Below, piece after piece: positions 1 to 5,193 of a DNA stretch of 5,418 bases (position 1 is its first letter; each line of letters starts with the position of its first letter). Under the pieces are notes generated by a model. That model did no database searches, had not been told where the DNA came from, and saw nothing but the letters and a program-made list of their open reading frames with translations. Source of the stretch: Streptosporangiaceae bacterium (GTDB lineage: Bacteria > Actinomycetota > Actinomycetes > Streptosporangiales > Streptosporangiaceae); contig JASHSZ010000155.1 in assembly GCA_030040815.1 (NCBI GenBank), positions 1-5,418 on the forward strand, in the 5' to 3' direction. Both the position numbers and the translations under genes were made by a program.

Positions 1-1
1 G

Positions 2-538
2 TTTGTGGCCTGGTCCAGGAGGGCCTACGGTTGCTGGTTCCCGGCGTCGTTTGCCGGGCAGCCCGCGCAGCCCTTCCAGGCCCAGACGGGCTATGGTGGC
101 CTGCTGCCCATCTCAGAGCGCGTGCCCGGCGACTGGGCTACCCCCACCGGCCTGTTCCCGTTCGGCACGACCGTCTATGGCAACTCGACCCTAAGCCCGA
201 CCAGCCTTTACCCCTACCACCACCTGGTGTGCGGGGATTGGTGGGACGAGCAGCCCGGCAGCCCGACCTACGACACCTTCCAGCATGTGCCCTGCGGGAT
301 CACCCCGCCATACGGCGACGATTCCGAAGCCCTCTGGACTGAGATCCAGCCCTACCAGCACTTCATCGACATCAAGATGCCCAGCCCTCCGGACAACGGA
401 GCCGGTATCTTCCTCCACGACGACATGCCGGAGGGGTACACCGAAGGCTGCGTGGCCCTGCCCGATGCCGAGCTTGATGCCGTGCTCGGGTGGCTGGACC
501 CCGCTGACAGCCCGCACATCCTGATCGCGGTGGGCTGA
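2..538 (+). CDS. L,D-transpeptidase family protein (YkuD-type fold), 5'-truncated by window edge
   Basis: The frame is open to the left edge, so the N-terminus (probably a signal peptide and the start of the domain) lies outside the window; the GTG at position 5 is in frame but unlikely to be the true start. What is seen: a DWATPTG segment typical of the domain's substrate-side loop, a CGDWWD segment, then FLHDD with a conserved His (codon 416-418) and EGCVALP with the candidate catalytic Cys (codon 449-451), 11 residues later, and a C-terminal WLDP stretch. This order matches actinobacterial secreted L,D-transpeptidases, which use Cys to cross-link peptidoglycan stem peptides or anchor proteins outside the membrane. 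The common SHGC motif appears here as TEGC, a variant I believe occurs in this actinobacterial branch. The gene converges on the ureidoglycolate lyase gene with a 47-bp gap. Family assignment is fairly firm; substrate is inferred. Confidence 0.8.
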   Translation, partial: FVAWSRRAYGCWFPASFAGQPAQPFQAQTGYGGLLPISERVPGDWATPTGLFPFGTTVYGNSTLSPTSLYPYHHLVCGDWWDEQPGSPTYDTFQHVPCGITPPYGDDSEALWTEIQPYQHFIDIKMPSPPDNGAGIFLHDDMPEGYTEGCVALPDAELDAVLGWLDPADSPHILIAVG

Positions 539-585
539 CCTCCGGGCTCCCGAAGCGGATCCCGCCTCCCGAGCGGCTGCTGGGG

Positions 586-1089
586 CTAGTGGGTGATCAC
601 CTCGACGCTCGCGCCGATGTCGGCGAGCCGGCAGCACTCATTGTCCTCGGCGTACCGAAGCCCCTGCACGTTCAGCATGTCCACCCGGGGCGCATCGATC
701 GGGAACGGCCCCCAGTGCCAGGTTCCCCGGTGCAGCACGAAGACGTCGCGCGGGCGCAGCAGGAAGGCCCGCAGCAGGCCAGCGTCCTGCGGCGAGGTGA
801 ACGCGGTGCCTGGCGGGGCCACCACGGCGACCGCCGGACAGTTCAGCACCATCAGCGCCTGCGTGTGAGTTTGATGTCGGAACAGCATCTCGCAGATCAA
901 TCCCCGCTCAGTTCGCGGCACCTCGACGCCATCGTGGCCGATCAGGTTGAGGTGCACGTCAGCCCATTCGAAGTCAAGCCGCGAACTGCCGTCTCGCGGG
1001 TCGGTGTCGGGCACAGGGACCCAGCCGTACGGGCGCCACTCGGCCGCGTCGAATGGCTGCGCAGTGATCGTCAGGGCCATTACCGGCAT
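586..1089 (-). CDS. ureidoglycolate lyase family protein
   Basis: This 167-aa protein has the usual length and landmarks of the ureidoglycolate lyase (AllA-like) family, a cupin-like beta-barrel. Visible landmarks are an N-terminal FDAAEWRPYGWV segment (residues 13-24), a central E67-MLFRH72-QTH75-TQ77 stretch followed by VAVVAPP (87-93), and H120-RGTWH125, the family's HRGxWH block. AllA-type enzymes cleave ureidoglycolate to glyoxylate and urea in the cytoplasm, the last step of allantoin breakdown. No other allantoin or urate gene is in the window, so the exact substrate is inferred. The ATG at 1089 is supported by a strong AAAGGAGG site 5 nt upstream; an internal Met at residue 4 is less well placed. 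It is divergent from the cupin gene and convergent with the L,D-transpeptidase gene. Confidence 0.8.
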   Translation of the reverse strand: MPVMALTITAQPFDAAEWRPYGWVPVPDTDPRDGSSRLDFEWADVHLNLIGHDGVEVPRTERGLICEMLFRHQTHTQALMVLNCPAVAVVAPPGTAFTSPQDAGLLRAFLLRPRDVFVLHRGTWHWGPFPIDAPRVDMLNVQGLRYAEDNECCRLADIGASVEVITH

Positions 1090-1094
1090 GGACG

Positions 1095-1102
1095 CCTCCT
1101 TT
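1095..1102 (-). promoter_or_regulatory. strong Shine-Dalgarno site of the ureidoglycolate lyase gene
   Basis: On the minus strand this reads AAAGGAGG, close to the ideal anti-16S complement, 5 nt before the ATG at 1089. It fixes the start of the lyase gene. Confidence 0.8.
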
Positions 1103-1103
1103 C

Positions 1104-1120
1104 GGTAGTCAGTACTATCC
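1104..1120. promoter_or_regulatory. inverted repeat in the divergent gap; candidate operator with -10-like hexamers
   Basis: The gap between the lyase and cupin genes holds GGTAGT-CAGT-ACTATCC, an inverted repeat of TAGT/ACTA arms around 4 bp, extended by GG/CC with one extra T. The plus strand contains TACTAT (1113-1118) and the minus strand TAGTAC (1117-1112), both fitting the actinobacterial TAnnnT -10 form. No convincing -35 box was seen in either direction. Symmetry between two divergent starts suits a repressor acting on both genes, but no regulator gene is in the window. The operator role is inferred. Confidence 0.4.
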
Positions 1121-1136
1121 AGCCCTCAGTGCACTC

Positions 1137-1144
1137 AAGGAAGG
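1137..1144 (+). promoter_or_regulatory. Shine-Dalgarno site of the cupin gene
   Basis: AAGGAAGG lies 6 nt before the ATG at 1151 and supports that start. Confidence 0.65.
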
Positions 1145-1150
1145 CATTAG

Positions 1151-1534
1151 ATGGACGTTCGCAACATCGCGACAGTGCCGCCGACCGTGGAGCACAACGG
1201 AACGACCCCGGTGTGGTACCTGATGCCGCCAGGCACGATGCGCGAAGCGACCGGAGGCGGCTCGCTGGAGCTGGTCAACGAGTTCGAGATCACCGGTGGC
1301 GGCGCGGTCGACCCGCACACGCATCCCACCCATGAGTTCTACTACGTGCTCTACGGGCGCGGCACGATGGTCATCGGCCAGGAGAGCCGAGAAATCGGCC
1401 AGGGCGACCTGGTGTACATTCCGCCCAATGCAGTGCACAGCCTCGTGGCCGCAAGCGACCACGCGCCCATCCGATGCTTTTGCTTCGCAATCGCCTGCCC
1501 CGATGCCGGTGAGATCAACTACACGACGCACTAA
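1151..1534 (+). CDS. small single-domain cupin protein
   Basis: This 127-aa protein is one complete cupin barrel. Cupin motif 1 is seen as VDPH56-T-H58-PTHE62 running to YGRG (residues 68-71), and motif 2 as GDLVYIPPNAVH96. His56, His58, Glu62 and His96 are the expected ligands for one divalent metal. Small cupins of this kind include dioxygenases, isomerases and ligand-binding proteins, and the reaction cannot be told from sequence. It is too short for the two-domain ureidoglycine aminohydrolase of allantoin breakdown, though its divergence from a ureidoglycolate lyase gene suggests related metabolism. The start is set by AAGGAAGG 6 nt upstream. The protein ends in EINYTTH, which looks like a natural end rather than a truncation. 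Confidence 0.85.
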   Translation: MDVRNIATVPPTVEHNGTTPVWYLMPPGTMREATGGGSLELVNEFEITGGGAVDPHTHPTHEFYYVLYGRGTMVIGQESREIGQGDLVYIPPNAVHSLVAASDHAPIRCFCFAIACPDAGEINYTTH

Positions 1535-1536
1535 GA

Positions 1537-1629
1537 CACAACACCGAGGTCGGCCAGGCCCACAAGCTGCAGATCTACGCCGAGCACGTACTGGGCGCAA
1601 CCGGGGACTGCGACAACGGGCAGCGCGGT
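1537..1629 (+). pseudogene. orphan coding-like stretch, possible gene remnant
   Basis: Directly after the cupin stop, in a different frame, about 30 codons have strong GC3 preference and a protein-like translation that includes VGQAHKLQIYAEHVLGATGD. No ATG or GTG start and no ribosome site precede it (the frame opens after a TGA at 1510-1512), and downstream it dissolves into Arg/Pro-rich sequence. I do not recognise the family. It may be a leftover internal piece of a lost gene, or a chance open stretch in GC-rich DNA. Confidence 0.25.
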
Positions 1630-1681
1630 CAACCGCGGCGCCAGCCCTGCAGGCGGATCCGCACTGTGCCGCGATATCTCG

Positions 1682-1711
1682 TTGCTGGTGACCCAGCCGG
1701 CGGCCTAGCGT
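1682..1711 (+). promoter_or_regulatory. candidate leaderless promoter of the phosphotransferase gene
   Basis: TTGCTG (1682-1687), an 18-bp spacer and TAGCGT (1706-1711) fit -35 and TAnnnT -10 boxes. The GTG start at 1718 begins 6 nt after the -10 box, where transcription would start. This agrees with the lack of any Shine-Dalgarno site before the gene; leaderless mRNAs are common in actinobacteria. Confidence 0.45.
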
Positions 1712-1717
1712 CAGCCT

Positions 1718-2692
1718 GTGCACGAGCACCCGGCGGATATACGCGACAGCGATGTCGCCGCCGGGCTGGCTCGCCACTGGGCACTCGTGGTGCGAGACCT
1801 GTCCTACCTGCCCGTCGGGTTCGGCGGGTACCACTGGCTCGCGGTCGACCAGACGGGCTCGCGATGGTTCGTGACCGTCAGCGATCTGGCCGCGACGTGG
1901 GGGCCCGACCTGCTGGCAGCCATGCAGACGGCAGCCTGGCTCTCAACGGAAGCCGGGCTCGAGTTCGTCGTCGCTCCACTGCCCACGAGGGCTGGTCTGG
2001 TGGTCGGCTCTCTGGACAGTCGGCATGCCCTGACGCTGTTTCCGTACGTCGACGCCGCGCCTAGTCGCTTCGAGGACCCAGTCGACGACGGCGACCGAGC
2101 CGCGATCATCGACATGCTGGCTACGCTGCATACCGCAGCCCCCGAGGGCATTCAGGTGCCCAGCCGGCCACTGGAGCTGGTCAACCGGCAGGCCATCGAC
2201 CAGGCTCTGGCCAGCCTGGGCGTCCCCTGGACCGGCGGTCCGTACGCCGAGCCAGGCCGTGACCTTCTAGCGCAATATGAATCGCCGCTCCGTCACGCCT
2301 TTGCGCGATTCGACGGCCTGCTTGACCAGCTCCGGACGGCTGGCGGGCCCTATGTCATCACGCATGGCGAGCCCCACCCCGGCAATCTGCTGCGCACGCG
2401 GGCTGGGCTGTGCCTGGTCGACTGGGACATGACCGCGCTTGCCCGGCCTGAGCGAGACCTGTGGTGGGTGATCTCGGGCGACCAGGACGCCGCACGATAC
2501 ACCTGGCGGACAGGGTGGACGGTCAATCAGGACGCGCTGGCGCTGTACCGGCTGCGCTGGGGCCTGGACGACATAGCGGAATTTCTGTCCGAGATCCGCG
2601 GTCCGCATGAGCGGACGGCGGACACGCTCGTGTACTGGACGGGGCTCCAGGAAACGCTGGAGGCAATCGCGGAAGGGTTGAAAACTCCGTAA
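1718..2692 (+). CDS. APH-family phosphotransferase, spectinomycin-kinase-like
   Basis: This 324-aa protein has the two-lobed aminoglycoside phosphotransferase fold. The N-lobe shows GFGGYHW then RWFVTVSD, followed by EFVVAPLPT. The C-lobe carries H216-GEPHPGN223, the Brenner-type catalytic loop, then LVDWD (233-237), the metal-binding segment corresponding to DFD, and PERDLWWV. DWD followed by PERDL recalls the APH(9) spectinomycin kinase branch. The usual catalytic Asp of HGD is Glu here, and the usual ATP-binding Lys of the N-lobe beta strand seems absent (FVTV); both occur, to my recollection, in many actinobacterial relatives, so they do not prove inactivity. The substrate is unknown and drug resistance should not be assumed. 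GTG at 1718 is the first start after an in-frame TAG at 1706-1708. The gene lies 183 bp past the cupin gene, probably with its own promoter. Confidence 0.8.
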   Translation: MHEHPADIRDSDVAAGLARHWALVVRDLSYLPVGFGGYHWLAVDQTGSRWFVTVSDLAATWGPDLLAAMQTAAWLSTEAGLEFVVAPLPTRAGLVVGSLDSRHALTLFPYVDAAPSRFEDPVDDGDRAAIIDMLATLHTAAPEGIQVPSRPLELVNRQAIDQALASLGVPWTGGPYAEPGRDLLAQYESPLRHAFARFDGLLDQLRTAGGPYVITHGEPHPGNLLRTRAGLCLVDWDMTALARPERDLWWVISGDQDAARYTWRTGWTVNQDALALYRLRWGLDDIAEFLSEIRGPHERTADTLVYWTGLQETLEAIAEGLKTP

Positions 2693-3077
2693 AGGCGGGC
2701 TCCCAGTGGAGCTGAGGTGCCGCCGTGCTCATCGTCGACAACTTCGCGATGGTTCCGGTTCCCCGGCAGCAATAGTGAGCGCCGAGCGTCGTGATCGGTT
2801 GGCTGCCGCGCCCCATCCGCCTGCCGTGCAGCAATCGACGTCCTCGTCCCGCCTACACAAGCCGCCCGCGGCAGAATGTGCGAATTGGGCCCTGCCTCGT
2901 GACCAGGAACGACGTCGCCGACGACCTCGGTCGTCCCATACGTGGACTGCTCAAGGCGCCACCCAACGGCGCGGACCGCTGGCACGAAGCCGGTGCCAAG
3001 CATGCAGCGATCCGGGTCTCGTAACCCGGGTTTGTCCACGCGCCAGGCGCGAGCCGGTCACCGGACGCATTGCTCAT
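2693..3077. other. non-coding or decayed stretch
   Basis: No convincing gene here. Open frames on both strands lack ribosome sites. The longest plus-strand one (2791-3024) has only about 74% GC at third positions against about 60% at second positions, weak coding bias for this genome. A 6-bp-stem hairpin, CCGGGT/ACCCGG (3012-3029), is followed by only three T residues. It ends just before the first copy of the direct repeat. Confidence 0.5.
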
Positions 3078-3152
3078 GCATGAATGGCATGTGTTGGAGG
3101 GGCGCATGGTCATGCGGTCCTTTGCATGACTACTCGCACACTGAGGCGTCGG
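3078..3152 (+). repeat. direct repeat, copy A, with GCATG inverted repeat
   Basis: Shares with 4919-4994: GCATGAAT at the left end, CGCATG-GT-CATGCG (3103-3116) in the middle, GCATGACTACTCG (3124-3136), then a CTGAGG-GCGTCGG-like right end. Spacing from the middle palindrome to the 13-mer is the same in both copies. Weaker similarity extends about 27 bp to the left (GAGC..., from 3051). No coding gene covers it. Function unknown. Confidence 0.75.
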
Positions 3153-3335
3153 TCGATGAGTCTAAGCAACCTGCGCCTACCTGACCCCGCGCACAGAACT
3201 GGCTGACCTGAGTGTCGGGAGCGCTCACGGCTAACGGCATCTGGCGAGCAGGGCGCTGCCGAGAACCGTCGTGCCCGATTAGATCGCCCAAACGCCGATT
3301 CGGCCCGTCCATTTGGAGTTCATTCCTGCCCGTTC
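3153..3335. other. intergenic, nothing recognised
   Basis: Between repeat copy A and the permease remnant I see no gene, strong hairpin or promoter; an 8-bp palindrome GAGCGCTC occurs near 3219 and may be chance. Confidence 0.4.
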
Positions 3336-3719
3336 TCAGGCGTCCCTAGTGATCATTCGCCTTGCGCCAAGGACCGTCCAGCCCACCAGCCAGGCGGTGA
3401 TGACGACGACGGTGGTGGTGGTGGTGGTGGTGGTCGATTCTGGCAGTAGCTGTGATCGCGCCCCTCCGCCGACCACACCTGCGAACACCGGAGGCAGTCC
3501 GCCCGGCTCCAGGTGGTGCATGGCCAGGCCGACCACCGCTCGCTGCAAGTTGTGCAGGTGGGGGATGTGATGGATGGAGAAGAGAGGCGTCAGGATGATC
3601 TCGAGCACGATGATGAAGATCACCGGGACGGTTCTCTGCCCCATCACGGATGCGAGCCCGAGGCCGACGATGAGTGAATCTTTGCAGGCATGAGGAGTTC
3701 GCCTACACGGGCCTGGCAC
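3336..3719 (-). pseudogene. C-terminal remnant of an ABC-2 type transporter permease
   Basis: On the minus strand about 115 codons from about 3690 down to the TGA at 3336 have strong GC3 bias and read as membrane protein. Segments include SLIVGLGLASV, VPVIFIIVLEIILTPLF and a last helix VVVITAWLVGWTVLGA, ending in ARRMITRDA. A final helix followed by Arg-rich RDA at the stop is typical of actinobacterial ABC-2 permeases of about 250-280 residues, so over half is missing. The ATG at 3719 is only the first Met in frame; residues before SLIVG do not look like permease and no ribosome site is seen. A different minus frame is open from 3907 to 3644, so a frameshift plus loss of the N-terminus is likely. 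The lectin gene now occupies the place of the missing 5' part. No partner ATPase is present. The last helix begins with an eight-Thr run encoded by a trinucleotide repeat. Confidence 0.6.
3411..3434. repeat. (GGT)8 trinucleotide microsatellite
   Basis: Eight perfect GGT units, preceded by (GAC)3 at 3402-3410. In the permease remnant (minus strand) they encode eight Thr then Val, at the mouth of the last helix. Such tracts change length by polymerase slippage; multiples of three would keep the frame. Confidence 0.9.
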
Positions 3720-3893
3720 AGTGCCGTCCGGGTGAGCGCACCGACGAACTGCTCTTCCAGGAGGGCGTTCGCATCCACTTCTGTGCCGCTCGCGAGGGAG
3801 GTCCTAAGGTCCCTTGCCGCGCCGGCTAACGACCCTGGCATCGCTGCCAGATTGCCGCCTTTCTGATCAAGCGCAGCACAAGCCGCAATCACG
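3720..3893. other. ambiguous region upstream of the lectin gene
   Basis: Two open frames compete. Minus strand (3907-3644) reads protein-like around GTEVDANALLEEQFVGALTR. Plus strand has a short 51-codon frame from GTG 3674 to TAA 3827-3829 with HEEFAYTGLAQ and ERTDELLFQEG. Both have only moderate GC3 and neither has a ribosome site, and I recognise neither. The region probably holds remains of one gene read on both strands, plus the promoter of the lectin gene, for which no clear -10/-35 pair was found. Confidence 0.35.
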
Positions 3894-3904
3894 AGGAAGG
3901 AAGG
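3894..3904 (+). promoter_or_regulatory. Shine-Dalgarno site of the secreted lectin-like gene
   Basis: AGGAAGGAAGG ends 3 nt before the ATG at 3908; its first GGAAGG unit is better spaced. It clearly marks the start. Confidence 0.75.
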
Positions 3905-3907
3905 CAC

Positions 3908-4426
3908 ATGAGACGAATCATCGTCACCCTCGCCGCAGCCTTCGGCTTAGCACTCAGCATCGTCGCCGGGCCGGTCCTAGCCGGACCGGCGACCCCCGCA
4001 GACGCAGCGAGCAGCTTCGTGCTCTGGAGCGGCTGGGACGGCGCGTACGCCTACGACTACGGCCCTCAGTCCGTTATCACCGCCTGGGACACCGGCACTC
4101 CCTACATCACCACCGGAGCCAGCGGCAAGTATGTCGAGATCCTGGCGATCGACAATTACTGCCTGCAACTATACGGACCCGACGACGGCGTTTACTACGT
4201 CTATGAGAATTACTGCAACGACAGCGCCTCTCAGCTGTGGTGGTTTGACGACGTCCACGGCAACGGCGTATACCAGATCATCAACAAGTCCCTCAGCGCG
4301 AAGCTCGGCAAGAATGCATGCATGTGGAACGCGGACGAGACTAGCGTAAATGGCATAATCTATGAACTGATCAGGGTGCAGGCATGCACGTCAAGCAACC
4401 GGGCGAATTGGCAAAAAGTAAGCTGA
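3908..4426 (+). CDS. secreted protein with ricin-B-lectin-like (QxW) repeats
   Basis: The 172-aa product starts with a Sec-type signal peptide: MRR, a hydrophobic core (residues 4-20), then VLA-25 or PADA-33 as likely cleavage points, leaving about 140 residues outside the cell. The mature part is rich in Tyr, Trp, Asn and Gly and has four Cys (85, 103, 138, 160). Two beta-trefoil-like units are visible: C85-LQ to C103-NDSASQ109-L-W111, and C138-MWN to C160 ending in ANW168, where Gln of QxW is lost. Each would close its own disulfide (85-103, 138-160). Ricin-type lectin domains bind sugars, but no enzyme domain is attached, so this could be a free-standing carbohydrate binder, an inhibitor or a small effector. 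The first third (37-80) is less clear. It stands alone between the two direct repeats and ends before tandem hairpins. The signal peptide is firm, the lectin call moderate. Confidence 0.8.
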   Translation: MRRIIVTLAAAFGLALSIVAGPVLAGPATPADAASSFVLWSGWDGAYAYDYGPQSVITAWDTGTPYITTGASGKYVEILAIDNYCLQLYGPDDGVYYVYENYCNDSASQLWWFDDVHGNGVYQIINKSLSAKLGKNACMWNADETSVNGIIYELIRVQACTSSNRANWQKVS

Positions 4427-4485
4427 GCCGCCCGTCGGCCATCGTCCGAAGATAGCTACAACGGCCAGGTTCTTAACGGACACTG

Positions 4486-4506
4486 CTGACCGTGCAGCCC
4501 GGTCAG
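4486..4506 (+). terminator. first of two tandem hairpins after the lectin gene
   Basis: CTGACCG, 7-nt loop, CGGTCAG: a perfect 7-bp stem 60 nt after the lectin stop codon. There is no T tract, so termination is not proven; it may instead be part of a structured 3' RNA together with the next hairpin. Confidence 0.45.
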
Positions 4507-4507
4507 G

Positions 4508-4533
4508 GGCTTGCGCTGTATCCGGCGCAAGCC
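4508..4533 (+). terminator. second tandem hairpin, likely terminator of the lectin gene
   Basis: GGCTTGCGC, 8-nt loop, GCGCAAGCC: a perfect 9-bp stem that a U-G pair could lengthen. It starts 1 nt after the first hairpin. Actinobacterial terminators often lack a T tail, so this pair is a reasonable transcript end for the lectin gene. Confidence 0.5.
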
Positions 4534-4918
4534 TCCGTCGCGTGGTGGAACTCCGCAGGCACGACTTGGGCCTACGAGAGGCGGGCCAGGCAGGGCAAGG
4601 GCAGACGCGACCGCGCGGACAGCAAGGAGCGCCCCGCCAGCCGCGTTACGCCTGATGTGATGATTCTGCCCACGTGCGTGACGCCTGGGTTGCGGCGCAA
4701 GCACGAGTCGGCGGCTGACTTGGAGGGACGGCAGGCCGGCTGAGGACGCAGCAAACAAGGCAGGGCATGTTCAGCGGCCAAATTGCTACCCTTGACCGTG
4801 CCGCTGACCTGCACAGCGCGCCAAACTCCGGTCTGACTTGCGCCCAGGTTTCCTTACTGGCTGGTGCCATCCTCATCGTCCAACAAGCGCCCGAGCGCGC
4901 CACGAAACGGCCTCTCTT
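4534..4918. other. intergenic, no gene recognised
   Basis: Open frames on both strands (up to about 100 codons) are Arg/Pro/Ala-rich, lack ribosome sites and resemble no family known to me. GGCGCAAGC recurs at 4694-4702, matching the right arm of the second hairpin. Otherwise nothing is seen. Confidence 0.45.
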
Positions 4919-4994
4919 GCATGAATAGGGCGCGTCCAAGTCTCCGCATGATCATGCGGATGTTCGCATGACTACTCGAGCCTGAGGGCGTCGG
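4919..4994 (+). repeat. direct repeat, copy B, with perfect 16-bp palindrome
   Basis: Carries GCATGAAT (4919-4926), the perfect palindrome CCGCATGATCATGCGG (4944-4959), GCATGACTACTCG (4966-4978) and CCTGAGGGCGTCGG (4981-4994). It matches 3078-3152 in the same orientation; the only length changes are single-base indels on either side of the core. Function unknown. Confidence 0.75.
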
Positions 4995-5193
4995 ACGGCG
5001 ACCGTGACGATCTCTAATTCAGCCTCGTCGTACGCCGTCGGCGCGCGCGGAATGCCGCACATCCGGATGCATAACAGCGGCCAGGCGCGCGGTTATCGCC
5101 GACCGCAGCCTGGACGGCGCGTGGAGGTGGGGCCGCAGCGCCGGACGCGCGGTCCCGGCTCTCCCGCGGAGCATGGCGAGCATCACGAACTTG
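4995..5193. other. intergenic, 3' flank of the rightmost gene
   Basis: GC-rich, with GCGCGT/ACGCGC arms (5117-5122, 5145-5150) that could form a long-loop hairpin downstream of the minus-strand gene. A plus-strand open frame from GTG 5004 has Arg-rich content and overlaps that gene's end; I do not regard it as real. Confidence 0.35.

Noticed and set aside
589..1335. Long plus-strand open frame opposite the ureidoglycolate lyase gene
   Set aside because: Arg/His-rich translation in antisense to a well-supported gene, with no ribosome site; a shadow of GC-rich coding sequence.
1115..1834. 239-codon minus-strand open frame across the cupin gene and its 3' gap
   Set aside because: Runs antisense to two supported genes, no family features, no ribosome site.
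2791..3024. 77-codon plus-strand open frame after the phosphotransferase gene
   Set aside because: Weak codon-position bias, Arg/Pro-rich first half and no ribosome site; the last third (RWHEAGAKHAAIRVS) looks protein-like but is not enough.
3012..3029. Hairpin CCGGGT/ACCCGG as terminator or tRNA-like arm
   Set aside because: Only 6 bp with three T residues after it, no gene ends nearby, and no cloverleaf could be built around it.
4492..4743. 83-codon plus-strand open frame from GTG
   Set aside because: Its start lies inside the first tandem hairpin, it has no ribosome site and its composition is Arg/Ala-rich.
4944..4959. Perfect palindrome as a dif or XerCD site
   Set aside because: It does not resemble known actinobacterial dif sequences (AT-rich centre with TAATGTACATTA-like core).
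3078..4994. Direct repeats as CRISPR or as insertion-sequence ends
   Set aside because: Only two units 1.84 kb apart with no short spacers; the copies are direct, not inverted, no transposase lies between them and no target duplication was seen.
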